In this document: positions 12,331-25,349 of the stretch, piece by piece | Layout of the letters: every line of letters begins with the position of its first letter | Numbering within the stretch: position 1 is the first letter of the stretch | Assembly (NCBI GenBank): GCA_036365145.1 | Contig: JAEOAD010000024.1 | Location: 8,827,001-8,891,000 of the forward strand | DNA from: Orientallactaga sibirica | Lineage: Eukaryota > Chordata > Mammalia > Rodentia > Dipodidae | DNA length: 64,000 nucleotides | Direction: 5' to 3' | Notes under the pieces: model-generated | What the model was told of the DNA's origin: nothing | Databases searched by the model: none | What the model saw: only the letters and a program-made list of their open reading frames with translations | Position numbers and translations under genes: made by a program

Positions 12331-13590
12331 TTTGTATACCTGGGTAAAAATATTATATCAAATCTATCACTGCTGATCCATCTCTTCAGGCCGCCACCCC
12401 CTACATAGTTACACTTTTTAAGAAGAAAATTACTGTTTCTCAAATTGACTTTCCTTGATTAGTGGATATGTACATTTTAAAATTTTTCTATAGAGTATCA
12501 AAGTGAATTTCAGGAATAGTGTCCTTCCTATTTATATTTGTCTCCTTATTTGTACTACTGGGAAAAGATCACACATTTATTCTTGTGTTCTTTTCCTTCC
12601 TGGCAGTTTCTTAAATCACATAAACTATCCCACTGAATAGCAGATCTCAGAAGATTATGCATATAATTTTTTATATATTGTAGAGTTATGTCATTTTTAC
12701 ATCAGGAAAATGGGTTGATTTTTTCTTACATTTATGTTAATATTTACTGTCATCATAGTATATATTTAAAGGCATGAGGAGGAGTTCTGTAGAATAGAGA
12801 ATTGCACATTTTTATTTTCACATTTATCAAATGATACTGATATTCTATACCAAATTAAACAAGCTATACATATTTATTTTTATCCAATTTAATTGATCTT
12901 ATATTAAATATATTTGCCAATAAAAGACTTATCAAAAATAGTGCCCAAATCTTAAACTTATAGGACGGGTATTTTGAAATAATGAAACCTTCAAATCTCT
13001 GTTAGAGGTATCTCAAATATATTCTTTTGGGATACAATTATTTTGTGTGCTTGTGTCACTCTTTTGAAGCTGTTACCTTTGTCAGTACCTCTCCAGAATA
13101 AACTTTGGGTTACAAGCTAAGAAAAAGCACAAATCTACTAGTTTGTTGAAAATAAAATTATAAAAATGCAACATCCTCATATAGTTTTCTAAAACAGTTT
13201 TTCTATTCTTCATTTTAGTAATGAGGTGCTTACAACATGCATGTTGTAGAATAATTATAACAGGCAGCTGAATGAAAATTGCATTCTTGCTGTGCAAAGT
13301 TAGATTGACTATACTATATCATGCTTTGAAAGTAGAATCAAATAACATATACAATATTCTTAGACACTTCTGGCTTTTAATGTTGATGTTGAGTTCATAT
13401 TTCTGTTCAAGTCACATACATACACATTCATTTTTAACTAATGTGGAAATAATTTTCAATGTTTTCAATGAATGCAGTTATGTTTCACACTTATAAGTTA
13501 TTTGACTTCATTATTAACTAATCATTAGAGATAAGTATTGCTTGTCAATCTCATAATTCTTAAAGTTGGAATCAAAAAATAGATGAATCT

Positions 13591-13848
13591 GGGCTGGAGA
13601 GTTGGCTTAGGGGTTAAGGCACCTGCCTCCTAAGCCTAAGAACACGGGTTCCAATCTCCAGCGGTTCCAATCTCCAGGTCCCACGTTTAGCCAGATGCAA
13701 AGTGATGCAAGGGTGCAATACCACACTTGACCAAAAGGGGCGGACGTATCTGGATTTCATTCTCAGCAGCTGAGACACTGCTGGCCCGCCCATCTCTGTT
13801 TTTCTCTCCCTCTCTCTCTCTGTCTCTCTCTCCAAAATAAAAAATTTA
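13591..13848 (+). mobile_element. tRNA-derived SINE (DIP-like), long subtype
   Basis: It begins gggctggagagttggcttag, with a tRNA-like box A and box B region. A body with 'gccagatgcaaagtgatgcaag', a (TC)n tract and an A-rich tail follow. A 17-bp direct repeat ending aatagatgaatct flanks it (13,574-13,590 and 13,849-13,865), showing L1-type target-primed insertion. The body is longer than most copies and resembles the minus-strand copy at 31,424. Confidence 0.85.
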
Positions 13849-14191
13849 AAAAAATAGATGAATCTACTAAAATATATGAATATTCAAGCTTATGGTTCTG
13901 GTTACACTCATAAACAATAGGGCTCATAAAATAGAGTGTGATTATCAAAGTTTGTGATATAGGTGATATTGTACAAGGATTTCAGTTTTTGTTTTTTTTT
14001 GTTTTTTTGTTTTGTTTTGTTTTTTTGTCTAGAAGTATGAAACCATATGTGGATTTAAAGAATTAAGGAAGGGTGCAGGAGGATAGGTAGAAAGAATCTA
14101 GCAAGGAAGACTTTGGAACAGAAAAACAATGACACAATTCACGTGTTTCTATTGCAGGAAAGTGTGTGGAGCCTCACTGCATATGTATCTG

Positions 14192-14542
14192 TGTGGTGGT
14201 CTGATTCAGGTGTCCCCCATAAACTCATGTGTTCTGAATGCAAGGTTGCCAGCTAGAGGCAGTTTGGGAATCATAGCTTTGCTAGAGGACGTGTGTTGTT
14301 TGAGCAGTATTATTATGAATGCTAGTGATATCCAGTTTCCCCTTGCCAATGCGCAACTCATCCACATGCTGTGGTGTCCACCTGCTGTGATAGAGATGGT
14401 GTCCAGATTCTGCTCATGCTTTGCTCTTCCCTGTCTTCTTGGAGCTTCACTTCCAAATTGTAAAGCAAAATAAACAACTTTCCTCCCATCAGCTGTTTTT
14501 GGTGTGATGTTTTCTGCAAGCATCAAGAAGGTAAGTACGACA
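14192..14542 (+). repeat. Solo MaLR-type LTR (second subfamily)
   Basis: The LTR runs from tgtggtggtctgattcag to tacgaca. Internal blocks include 'gtgtcccccataaactca' and a polyadenylation motif in gcaaaataaacaactttcc. Flanks atctg (14,187-14,191) and ctctg (14,543-14,547) agree at 4 of 5 bases, fitting a decayed 5-bp duplication. It is related to the minus-strand LTR at 43,128. Long open frames on both strands here are incidental. Confidence 0.75.
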
Positions 14543-14636
14543 CTCTGCTTTATGCATTCTACATCCTCATTCCCCACCAAGGGAAAAGATCACTAACATA
14601 TCAGTATTTTTGAAAAGAGCAGTTTATAGAGGAATC

Positions 14637-14667
14637 ATATATGGACATATATGGACATATATGGACT
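14637..14667. repeat. 10-bp tandem repeat
   Basis: Three copies of a tatatggaca-like unit lie in tandem. Confidence 0.6.
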
Positions 14668-15094
14668 GAAAGGATATATCATGTGCAAAACAGAAATACA
14701 ACAACAGAAACTAAGATGCCAATGAAACAGAAAAAGCAAGGAAACAGATGATGGTGTTGAATATCTGTCCTTTGTTATTTTCTGTATGTATTTAGAGGAT
14801 GGCTGGTTTCCTTTGGATACAATGGAGGTGGCAGATATAAGTGTGTATAATTGTTAAAATAAATGGTGATTAACATCATGCTGAAAATCATAGTAACTGA
14901 AAATAGAAACAAGATTGCTTTTTTCAAGTAGTTAGTGACAAGGGCCCAAGAAGAACACATGTGCAAACCTGCCCTGGCCATACTGGAAAGAAACATTAGT
15001 CTGAATTTAAATTGACACCAGGAGCACTTTTCTGGTCCTTCGTCCTTTAATCCATTCTCATGCTTTCTCCATACCAGTGTTCTACTGTGTCCCA

Positions 15095-15432
15095 TGTTGG
15101 TAGGCTCTTCTTATGATTCTTTTCCTTTCCTGTGCACCATCAAGGAATTGAGATCCCTGCTATATACCTAAGCCTGACAATATGGCCTGTTCCAAAAAAG
15201 TGCCTCCTAATTTACATTTCCAAGGTCATAAAGAAGTCCAATTTGGGCTACCATGTGGCAACCTGCTTAAGACCCTGCCAAACTACTCAGTTTGGGAGTT
15301 CTCACCTTTTTACTCTTGCCTATATTCTTCAGTAAAATAAATCTTTATTTACCATTTGTGTCTCCATTTTTCAATTCTTTGTTATATATGGATAAGAACT
15401 CAAAGCTCTATCTCACATCATTAGGCCTGACA
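15095..15432 (+). repeat. Possible decayed ERV LTR
   Basis: A tgttggtagg start, an AATAAA-containing segment (cagtaaaataaatctttatt) and a terminal 'taggcctgaca' give an LTR-like layout. No target duplication is visible and there is no second copy in the window, so this is only a suggestion. Confidence 0.3.
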
Positions 15433-16800
15433 TTTAGTTCTCTTCATGAAGTGATACTTTATTCTAAATCCACCACTGCAGAAAAAAAAAAATCTTATCT
15501 CTGTCTAGCATATATGATTTTCTTTACAAACTTAAGAGATTTTTTTTTCTCTTTATAAAATACGGTATAAAATTGTATACTGATTATATATAATATTTGC
15601 AAAGTCAATTTCTGGTTTGATAAGTAGACTCAAACTTGGCTTTGTTAACCTATTTTACTTTTAATTTTCAAATTTCCAATTATTAGGCCATAAATATACT
15701 TTAAATTGGTTAAAAAGTAAATCATTAGATCTAAGATTATTAAATACCAGGAACTAGCAATAAAATGTTGAAGAAAATAAGTATAGTTTGGGGATTGTTA
15801 GTAATCACATTCTGTTGAGAGAAAGAGTGTGTGTGTTAATTTAAAATAAAATAATTAACTAAAAACATTTTGGTCTGACTGGAGAGGAAAATTCTAGACA
15901 GAGGCTCTTGTACCACTCCCTTCATATGTGAGCCTGTTGAATCAATGCATCTGAAAGAAATGAAATTTCCCTAGGAATCCCATGCTGGGCAAAGGGAAAG
16001 ACTGAAGCCCTGGTGACAGCAACAGCAGGCACTTTCCTCCCAGGAAGAGGCTTCATACAGTTCTGAGGACTTCTCATAGCCAAACCAACATGACTTTATG
16101 ATTCATTTTTGAATAAATATAACATAAATATACATAAAATGATGAGAGAAGCTCACAGTATTTCCCTCTCCAGTTTTGGAAATTTTAAATAAATTCATTT
16201 TTCTTTACTTACTTCATTTTTCTAATATCTTTCAAATTATAGGAGAACTACATGGCAGGTTTATGAATTCAAGAGCTCTTGTAACAGAAATGCAACCTCT
16301 TCAGGTCCTCAAAGCAACTGTATATGTTACAAAGGTATCACATTAAGATCGGTGATAACTCTGGAAGAGGAAACGGAGGAATATTTCAAAGGGAAGTAAT
16401 GAGGAAAGTCAAGTTGCTGCTGTGTTGGGATAAGGGAGAGCTGTCCAGAAGTAGAGGGTACTCTGCATGCTTACAGCAGACAGTGAAGTGGGTAGTGTGG
16501 TGCCCTGTAAGCCTGAGTTGCAGAGCAGTACACACCTATGCTGAGTCTGCCTGGCACATTAGATATTTTAATTTTTTTTTGTTTTAGTAGCATTTAAGGA
16601 ATTTTCATTTGTTTACACAAAAGTCGGGCAGCTGACATGATCACATCTTTTAATTAAAAGTCAATCACTATATTTTAAACTTTTACTTGATGATTTTTAT
16701 AAGTATAGATAATATATGATCATAATCCCTTCCTACCACCTTCTTTTCTCTTCCCAAATACTCCTTCTATTGAATCCTTTCTTCTTTTCAACTAGTCTCT
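15433..16800. other. AT-rich DNA, no recognised gene
   Basis: I see no convincing gene or repeat. The 87- and 80-codon frames near 16.3-16.9 kb show no supporting signal. Confidence 0.4.
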
Positions 16801-16807
16801 TATCTAT

Positions 16808-17002
16808 ATATCCATTTATTTATTTACATGCAGAGAGAGTGGGGGTGGAGAATGGGCATGCCAGGCCCTCCAGTCACTGCAAACAAAGTCTAGGTGCATA
16901 CTTCCTTTTGTGCATCTGGCTTTATGTGGGTACTGTGGAATCAAACCCTGGTTGTTAGGCTTTTCAGACAAATTCCTTAACCACTGAGAAATCTCTCCAG
17001 CC
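16808..17002 (-). mobile_element. tRNA-derived SINE (DIP-like)
   Basis: The minus strand starts at the ctggagagatttctcag head near 17,002 and runs through the 'cagatgcacaaaaggaag' body to a short purine/A-rich tail near 16,810. Imperfect flanking repeats (ctagtctcttatct, ctagactattatct) suggest the insertion target. Confidence 0.8.
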
Positions 17003-17437
17003 TAGACTATTATCTCTTTAGATGTCATCATATGAAGTAATTTGCCAGAAGCATTCACAGTAAAAAAAAAAAAAAATCTAAATTTGTTTTTATATTTTTA
17101 AGATAGCAAACACTTAAAATCAAAATAAAGCAAAGAAAAGGACTTAGGACAATATCTGTAAAGATCAGAAATGAGAAGTCTGTTTCTTCTTCTTCACTGT
17201 TAGGACCCATCTGCAGCCCGAACAGTGCTATGAGATATTAAGAGTCCTGCCAGCTAGGAAGGTCACCAAAGCTCCACCATTTAGTGTGCACTGAAGTTCT
17301 ATCAATACAAGAATTAGTGATGTCTTTGAGAGCTACAGTTTTTTTTTTTTTTTATTTTAACTCAGTAGTTAGCATTCCAAACACTTCTAGTCATGCAAAA
17401 TTTTCAATGAATCATTTCCCTCCAAGCTCTTTTCTAG

Positions 17438-19700
17438 TGAATTCAAAGAATAAAATCCACACACCACAGAAGGTGAGGTTTATATAGATTTTATTATAGA
17501 CTTTAAGAGAAGGCAAGAAGGCAGAGCTCTTGTAGATCAGAAGGTTCCAAGAAATAGAATAGCACTGAAGGCTGTTAGCTCAGAGTTTATAGTGGTGACT
17601 GGATGGGGGATGAGCTAATCAATCCAGTTCCCATGGCAGGTATCCGGGATTACTGAAGACTTAGTAACATCCTCTCCTCTTCTAGGGAAGAAGACTCATT
17701 CAGGGAAAAGGAAATTTTAAAAAATCATCTTCCTCTTACAGTCTGAGGATGTTTGCAGCTTTTTAGCCAAGCGGGGAAGAAATGGTTCGCTTTTGGGGCC
17801 CTGTTACATTTAACCGCCTAGCCAATTTCTATACCTTGTGACGGTAGTATCTATTCAATTATAGTATATGGTGATCAAATTCTGTCCTTAGTTTCTCTTC
17901 CAGACATCAGACAGATGGATAACCCTGGCTGAAAGTCCTAATCTAATACTCTTAACAAATGGCAGATCTTTCTGATATGGGGAACCCCATCCTATCCCAT
18001 TATCATAATCTAATGGTATTGACATAAATCACATAGCTCTGACCTCAAGAGTTTATTTTATAGCTAAATATGAGTGTCTATAGCCTGATAACAGAGATTC
18101 ATGTTATCCCAAATTCCTTATTCTAAATGTATTGACAATTTTTGTATAGTTATATAGTTTATATGATTATAGTTATAGAACAAAAGAAAATCATGTACAA
18201 GGGTAATTTTAAATATATTGTTAGAAATAATAGGTTAGGATACAGGATGACACACAAGCTGAAAAAATTCCGCTATATGCAATAGATACTATCAGAGGAC
18301 AACATTCTTAGTCTTTGGGTTGGTGGAAGCTGGTAGTCTGTTAGTACATTCCACAAAGGATTCACCTGAGCACCTGATAGTGATGCAGCATCTGGGGATT
18401 CAGGAGGGGTCACCCAGAATTTATGAACCCCAAGTTTTGGGTTCTGTCCTATCTTTAATGAAGAATTAATAAAGATGCACTCAAGAAGGATAAATTATGA
18501 ATTAAGTTTTCTGAGGGGAAAATCACATCACAAATTTTGGGGTTTATTTAAGGGAGAAATCACAAATTATGGGGTTTATTTTTAAGTGAGATTAGGATCT
18601 AGGAAGCAAATCTAGAAAAGAGTCATAAACATTTGGAAGTAGGAATCTAGGAGCTTGTGTAGGGAGATTTAGGAGAAACTGGTATGTCATCTCTCATATG
18701 TTTTCAGTTAAGCAGACAAATGGTGATGCTCAAGGAAAAAGAGAAGGCAGGTATCAAAGAAGAGACCAGGAGATTCAGAGGAGAAATGAGTAATAAAGAG
18801 CTACACTTGTGGTTATCCCAAGATTAAAGAAATGGCACTGGTAACAGACCCAGAGTTGGTGAAAGCACATACATGGTAGATCTGGGGTGTAAGAAAAATG
18901 TCCATATGGTAGATCAGGCACCAAAGAAAAATCTTGCATGTAATCAAAGTGAGAAGTTACCCCAAAGTATACAGCAGAAGCAAACAGAAAAATTCCCCCA
19001 GACCAAGCAGTTTTATGCCCTACCGCCAGGCAGGCTGTGTGAGAGAGGAGCCAGACTCATTTGTGCCCTTTTAACCCTAAAGAAGAGAGGTAGGCAAGCA
19101 GAGCAGAACCAGAAAAACAGAGCTGAACTGAGCTGAGCAGAGCAGGGTGGAGCTGGTGACATGAAGAACACAGCAGCCTTCATAGGTAAGGGGAAGACCC
19201 TATGGGTTTGAAGATTTAGAAGGCAGATCACCTGTCCAGGTCATCTAGGACCTTCTATCTAGATGTCTATGCTAGACTGCACAGTAGGCGGTGCTGTAGA
19301 TCCATCTTGATCAGACATAAGTTCCATTGCTCCTGTTTATTGTCAAGGGCCAGATGGCATGTGGTTCGGTACCTCCCAGTTCTCTCTGGGCCTGGATCTC
19401 TAGCTAAAACTGCCATAAAAAAGCTAGCTTTCTCCTATCCTTCTTCTATAGACACAGGATAGTGGGTCAAACACAGAGGTGGGTAATAAATGGCTATTAA
19501 GGGGCGATAGGTAATCCAAGGAAACTGGGCTCTGATCCTTCACATCCCATCCCTCTATGATCACAGGAGTATTATCAATCCATTCAGTTTTCTTTGAAAG
19601 AAGGGTTGTAGTGTTTTTCAGATTTTTTTTTCACAGTGCCCAGTGTGAGTTACCTTCTTAGCACAGTCTGTAGTGGTACAAAGTCTCCACCATGTATATT
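17438..19700 (-). mobile_element. Probable decayed LTR element, class unknown
   Basis: On the minus strand 17,740-17,438 looks like an LTR. It starts tgtaagagg, has a TATA-like ctataaactctgagc, then aataaaatctatataaacct, and ends gaattca. Sequence at higher coordinates (18.8-19.7 kb) is GC-richer than its surroundings and may be the interior or a second LTR. I find no primer-binding site, polypurine tract, target duplication or recognisable retroviral protein. A non-viral origin cannot be excluded. Confidence 0.3.
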
Positions 19701-20680
19701 GGTCACTCAAGTTGCAAGTAAAGGCTTTTTCAAAAGTTAATAAAACAACAAAAATCCATACTGTACATTTTGGTTGTGCATTAAGTAAATAAAATCAGGA
19801 TAAAAACCACACCCTTTGGCTTTCCCTTTCCCATGAGTCCTTGATTTCTTTTCAGACACCTTGAATTTCAGGAACAACTGGGCTGATGGATAAACATCTT
19901 GTGATAAGAATTAAAATTATCCCATAGACAGCAATGACCATCTTATCATGACAAAACCATTCTCAATTGATCCTGAGATAATGATCAATCAGAACACATT
20001 TTGATCAAGACTTCTTAATTAGGCATGTGTGCAATCTCCTACCAAAATTATTCTTCTTTAAACCTATAATTTTGATGGACTATTTCTGAAGGATAAGGCA
20101 AAAATATCAGTGCCTCTGTCCTCCCAATATACCTATTATTGGTTAAGTTCTCTTGTTTCTCACCATTACTGTTGTTTGCTTTCTTTGTGGTAAATAGCAG
20201 GAAGTGAGAAGTGATTGTCAGAAGGCATAGTCAGACTCCTTAACCAGGACTCTATTAACACCATTGCTCTGGAAATTTCAGGGTGTAAATATTCCCTAAT
20301 TATATTTCTTATCACCCATCTTTTTAGCCTCACAGTTCTCAAAGTATAGTTCCTAAATTAATTCCCACTTGTGGATCTCCATATCTGCATGAATTAGAGT
20401 TTCTTTATGAAATTATATCTTTGATGTGTAATAAAATACCTGGCTCACTTTTATCACTGGTTCCTGAGTTTGAGGAAGAAACATCCAGGTAGTTTTTTTG
20501 CAAGCAGTCAGCTAGGGATGGACAAGTGTGAAAAACCTGGTTCAGATTGTGTTGGCTTGAGTTAAGAAGATATAAAATCTAAAAACAATGAAAGGCAAAT
20601 GTTTATTTTATAAGAAAAGTTGTGTGTTATTTCAAGGAGTTAGAAGTGAAAAAGAGGCAAAAAATGGCAGAACGCTTTAC
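19701..20680. other. AT-rich DNA, no recognised gene
   Basis: Nothing recognisable. Confidence 0.4.
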
Positions 20681-20685
20681 ATTAG

Positions 20686-20862
20686 AGAGACAGGAAGAAA
20701 GGAAGGAAAGAAGGAAGGGAGGAAGGGAGGGAGGGAGGGAGGGAGGGAGGGAGGGAGGGAGGGAGGAAGGAAGGAAGGAAGGAAGGAAGGAAGGAAGGAA
20801 GGAAGGAAGGAAGGAAGGAAGGAAGGAAGGAAGGGAGGGTGGGAGGGTGAGAGGGAAGGAGG
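20686..20862. repeat. GGAA/GGGA purine microsatellite
   Basis: About 175 bp of (ggga)n followed by (ggaa)n, uninterrupted purine on the plus strand. The apparent Arg/Glu/Gly/Lys-rich open frames (up to 170 codons) are translations of this repeat, not genes. Such tracts can form triplex DNA, and GGAA runs can bind ETS factors. Confidence 0.95.
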
Positions 20863-20869
20863 AATGAAA

Positions 20870-22235
20870 TTTATTTTCCCATTTGTGGATCCAGTTTACA
20901 GGAGGAGCTTTTACCAGGATGCTCTACTTCACCTGTGGGTTAGTCAGTACAGTGGTGGACTTATAATGACACCTAAACTTTGGAGTCTCTTCAGTACTAA
21001 TTTATCCAACTTTTTCTACAGGGCACCATGTTGTTGTATGAAACTTTTTTTTTCCCTGGGAGACACATATATAGATCTATTCACCTCTGACCGGGCATAG
21101 TTCAATTTGCTGAACCAATTAATTTGTTGGAGTTTCTTACAGAGGATGTGAGGGATTAATTTCTGCATGGATGACTCACAGACAGCTGTATCATTAAAAA
21201 GCCCACCCCAGCATGAGTGACTTACAGAAACTACATCTGTGGAACACACTGCACCCTGGACTGGTCAGAAAATCTCTCCAGCAGTTGTTTTCTGTTTCTA
21301 TAACTTTGTGAAACAGTCTTGTAATCTTTTAAGTTAGAGCCTTCCCAGACTTAGTTTACCTCCTGAGTTGACCTCCAGGAAGGAAAGTTTCTCAGAGGGA
21401 ATTGTTATACAACACCGTCGGGCTCTTCTCATGCTCCCCTTGGGCAAGAAGAGTTTAGACAGTATCTTGATTGGTAAAGAATGGCCCAGTCTCTAAAAAT
21501 GAAATGTCTCCTTCATTATAGGCTCACTGTATGAGATCCCCTTACAAATTCACCAAGGTTCCGCATACCCTTCTAAAAAAGACACAGGGCCTTTCTGGGA
21601 AAGGCCACCAGCTGTGGATGAATCATTGCTGTCACTTCCTCCTCACAGCAGACTTGCCCATAGGGGAAAGCAACCTCAACCTGGGAGGGCTTCCTGTCTC
21701 CTGGCATTTGTTTCTGAACTCCTCTTCCCCTTACATGAGTGTAGAACAGGTACCCAGCTGGGCTTTTGGTCTTCTGTGGGTCTGTCACACGTGTGCTCCT
21801 GTAGCTTAGGGAAGGGTGGGAAATGAGTCCCAGAAACTCATTGAGCAATCTCAGACAAGTCTCTGGTGCTCTGCTTATCAGTGGAAATGTCTTAGTAGTA
21901 CACTACCAGGGAGCTTTAGGGTTTGTGAAGAATGAAAAATGAGTTTATAAATTCACCAAGTGTTTGGGCTGGGTTATCTTTTGCTTTGGGGAGGATGGCT
22001 ATGGCAATATTAGTACAATAGTCTTGAAATAAATTTTTAAAAGAAACAGCTAACTTCCATCTTACTAGCTTTCAAATATTGATTTTTCATGTCTCTCTTG
22101 TTATATTGAGGATTTATAATTATACTTAATAGAACAAAAAAGTATGAATTGGTCTATATGAAATGATTTGATCTTAAAGTTTCAAAGGGTTTCTTTCATA
22201 TTTCATATGAATCACCTGGATAAAAATGTTATCTC
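20870..22235. other. Unique DNA, no recognised gene
   Basis: Overlapping open frames of 70-92 codons at 21.5-21.85 kb lie on both strands without splice or homology support. No repeat family was recognised. Confidence 0.35.
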
Positions 22236-23399
22236 TGTGGTGATTTAAATAATATGTCACCAATAAATGCATCTGTTTTGAATGTTGGTACCATCCTTAC
22301 TCTCCTCCATGTCCCTTTTGTGAAGAGGCCTTCCTCATTGGAGATCAGGTCAACCCCATGGGGAATGTAGTTTATGCATTATGGGGGCCACAATCAGTTA
22401 TGGGGGAGAGGTAATGTCTCTGTGCAAAATGTCAAATTGGTGGCTTTAGCAATCTTTTCTCCTCTTTTCCTGCAAAATTCCCTGAGCCATGCTGGGAGCA
22501 TTTTAAGTCTACTTCAGTGATGGGCACTTAGGATCTTCTGTATCTCTAGTTTGGTAGGTGTTGAGTGTCCTCAGTGTCTATCTCCATCACCCTTGTGTTG
22601 ATATCAGATTCCTTAAGAAAGCAACACACTTGCTCATTTCCACAGTTCCTGTGTGGTTTCATCTGGGGCTGGGGTGGAATGCACTGGGTCATTTATCTCC
22701 TCAGGTCCTGCTCCTATCTGAAAAAGAGAAGCAGATTCTCCAACGGACAGTGAAGTGAGTACCGGTTAAATGGGATAACCATTATTAATTTAGAGAGAAT
22801 TTAAAGGCTGTAGACCTTCTTATAGCCCAAGATTAGTGGGAGCTTGACAATGAAAAGCAGAATCGTCATCTGGATATGACTCTGACTTGTTTTCCAGTTC
22901 CAGATAAGGTTACCTTTCCACTGAGCAGATCTGTTAGCCAATCCAAGAGCAGTTGTTTACCCACCAAGGCTATATGCCACTATTGCACTTGTGTGAGCAT
23001 CATGTCAGGATATTTGATTCTGAGTTGCTTAGACTTTGAGTTGCTCAGGCAGATGTTGGCCAGTTTTGCCTAGTAGCTCATGTAGCACCTTCCAGCACTA
23101 GTGGGCTAATTGTCTGGGGACTGGCTCTCTTTCAGATTCCAACCAGGTCTCTGCATGGTCTGTGCCAACAGTGTATGGTGTCTTCAGCAGTAGGGTCTTA
23201 CCATTAACCTCTGGTGGGTAATCAAGTGCTCTTACTGAAGTCTGTCTTGTTTTTCTTGGGAGATCTAGTAGGTCTCTCTGATCAACAACTCATTGTGGCT
23301 GTAAACCACATCCTTCTACAGGGAATTGCAGGCCAGCGTGAAGGGAAAATTAAAATGAAAAAGACAGAGAAGAAAGAAAAATAGGAGAAATGTAAGGTT

Positions 23400-23620
23400 G
23401 GGCTTTGTCAGATATTAATATAGCAACACCTCTTGTTTTATAATTCCATTTACTTGGAATATCATTTTCCAACCTTTCACCCTAATGAGGTGTCTATCTT
23501 TACTGGTGAGGAGGGTTTCTTGAAGACAGCAGATTAGAAGGTCCAGTTTTTGATCCTCCCTGATAACCTGTTTCTTTTCATGAGTGTTAAGACCATTAAT
23601 ATTTAAGGTTATTGCTGTGA
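23400..23620 (-). pseudogene. L1 ORF2 endonuclease N-terminal remnant
   Basis: The minus-strand translation holds the ORF2 start motif (TLNINGLN) and the catalytic-region motif CCLQETLL, in which the usual histidine of QETH is replaced by leucine. DRHLIRVKGWKMIFQVNG follows. A frameshift occurs after KQE, and the match ends at the deletion join near 23,395. ORF2 endonuclease nicks target DNA for target-primed reverse transcription; this remnant cannot act. Confidence 0.85.
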
Positions 23621-23689
23621 GGGTTGAATTAATACCTGCCACGATGAGGTGTTTTATGGGGTTTGGTGCTTTCTTGTGTGTTGTACTAT

Positions 23690-23920
23690 TTTGTGATCTT
23701 CTTCTTGTTGGATCTTGAGATTGACTGTTTGGCTGTTTTGTGTGGAGTATTCCTTCAAGTATCCTCTGTAGGTTTGGCTTTGTGTCCATATAATCATAGA
23801 GGTGACTTTTTTATTGACAATTTTTCTTTTACCATCAATTATGAGGAGTAGAGTAGCTTGGGTGGAAGCCATAGTTGGTTAGACTTTTAAGTGTTCCATT
23901 CCAGGCCCTGCTGGCTTTCA
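23690..23920 (-). pseudogene. L1 ORF1 C-terminal domain remnant
   Basis: The minus-strand peptide includes LLIIDGKRKIVNKKVTSM and a TKPNLQRILEGIL-like stretch. It aligns in order with the plus-strand remnant at 61,640-61,860 (VSLIIDGERKTFHDKSQ). The family position is the nucleic-acid-binding C-terminal domain of the ORF1 chaperone. It has frameshifts. Confidence 0.7.
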
Positions 23921-24239
23921 GGGTTTCCATTGAGAAATCTGATGTAATTCTGATGGGATTGCCATCTCTTTTGAGAGATTCAGAAATTTTTCTTCAATAA
24001 TTTTGTTGAATATTTTTATATGTCATTCATATGATTCTTGGTTCTTTGATGGTTTGCTCCCAGTTCAGTGTTTTTTTTTTTTTTTTTTAAATCACAGTCT
24101 CATTGGTTGTTCATTTTGGGAATGAATTTCTGTTTATTTCTCTATGATTTCATTGTAGGCTTCCATTGAAGAACTAGACATCCTGATCCCTCAGTTTTCT
24201 GACTTCTGTTGGCTTTTTTGCATTGTTGTCTGCCTATTT

Positions 24240-24760
24240 TAGGGAGACTGATTATTTTATTGAGGAGGAAGCAAGTTCCCCCCCCGCCCACCGTCTGACT
24301 CAGCGAAACAGGAATGTTGCTACACAGTGGCCAGTCAGGATACCAGAGCAAAAGGCCTGATTTCATAGCTCACTCAGAGAGCAGGCCTCTCCAAGCAAGG
24401 CATAATGGGACCCACCAGGACCAGGAGACTAGGAAAAGCTGGGAAGAACCTGGAAACAAGGGTCTGGCTTATTCACTTCACACAGCTGTGCCTTCCTGCA
24501 AACTGTCTACACTGGGAGCCCAGACCAGGGCACTGGGAGCAGTCATAAGACAGAGGTCTGGCCTATTCACTCCACACTATGCCTTCCTGCACAATGTCTT
24601 CACTGGGAACTCAGACCTACGAGCTGGGAGGAGCAGAGAGACAAGGATCTGGCCTACTCATTCCACACCACTGTTCCCACCCACACACTGTCTGTGCAGG
24701 GAACCCAAGACCAGGAGCTCCTTATCAGTTGCTTTATCCAAACAACAAGAAGGTGACTAC
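24240..24760 (-). repeat. GC-rich tandem units at L1 5' end
   Basis: About three diverged units of ~95-100 bp (24,440-24,730) share 'ggtctggcctattcac', 'ttcctgcac' and 'gtctacactggga' blocks. They sit at the 5' end of the minus-strand L1, where some rodent L1 lineages carry promoter monomers. The unit differs in sequence from the one at 58-61 kb. Confidence 0.55.
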
Positions 24761-24769
24761 AACATTTTC

Positions 24770-25340
24770 ACATGTATATAATGACTTCAAATTTTTCTGT
24801 GGTGATTTCTTAATCTATGAAGTTGCAAAGAAAGAATATATAAACACATTCATCTTTCTGATATAGATAAGAAAATGAGTGATAGTATCAACACAGTCCT
24901 TTTCAAATTTGACTTGAATTATGCTTTAAAACCACATGTGTACAGAAATTATTCAAGTTCAGATATGAATGAAAAGATATATAAATGTATAAATATATAC
25001 AAAATATATAAATATATATATTATAAATATATATTAAATACATGAGAATAAATAAAGATATAAAGTTGCTTCATGGTGCTAGCATGTTAAATGACTTAGA
25101 GAAATTATTAAGAATTAAACATGAACTGCTCTCCTCTGTACTTTGGGAAAACAAAGAATTAGATGGAATTCTGCCCCTCATTAACCATATGCTTTTTAAA
25201 GAGGAGCAGTGTTTAATCTCTGTTCAAAATAATATAGTCCCAAAAACTTCAATCACATTTTAAAGTTGATTTAAATGAGTAGAAGAACTTCATGAAGTTT
25301 ATATTAAAAATTCATTAAGATTCCCAATTCTTCACAATAG
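24770..25340. other. AT-rich DNA
   Basis: Only low-complexity AT tracts (24,960-25,060); no gene seen. Confidence 0.4.
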
Positions 25341-25349
25341 TTGCCTGTT

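Larger units (their letters stand above)
9430..13570. other. AT-rich DNA, no recognised gene
   Basis: Mostly unique-looking sequence. Local structure includes a ~35-bp imperfect tandem repeat at 10,816-10,955, a poly-A stretch near 12,281-12,298 and a CA/TG palindrome at 12,307-12,326. No splice-flanked coding segment was found. Confidence 0.4.
22240..24760 (-). mobile_element. Internally deleted L1 retrotransposon
   Basis: Reading leftwards: GC-rich tandem 5' units (24,240-24,760), an ORF1 N-terminal remnant (about 24,090-24,370), the ORF1 C-terminal domain (about 23,690-23,920), the start of the ORF2 endonuclease (about 23,400-23,620), then directly a 3' UTR (23,390-22,240). The rest of ORF2, including all of the reverse transcriptase, is absent. 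The join near 23,395 marks an internal deletion of over 3 kb relative to a normal L1. Several frameshifts and stops show it is dead. Confidence 0.75.

Noticed and set aside
13614..13948. Minus-strand Arg/Glu-rich frames
   Set aside because: They read through the (TC)n tail of a SINE.
20588..21100. 170-codon Arg/Lys/Glu/Gly-rich open frame, longest in the window
   Set aside because: It is a translation of the GGAA/GGGA microsatellite; all three frames stay open for the same reason.
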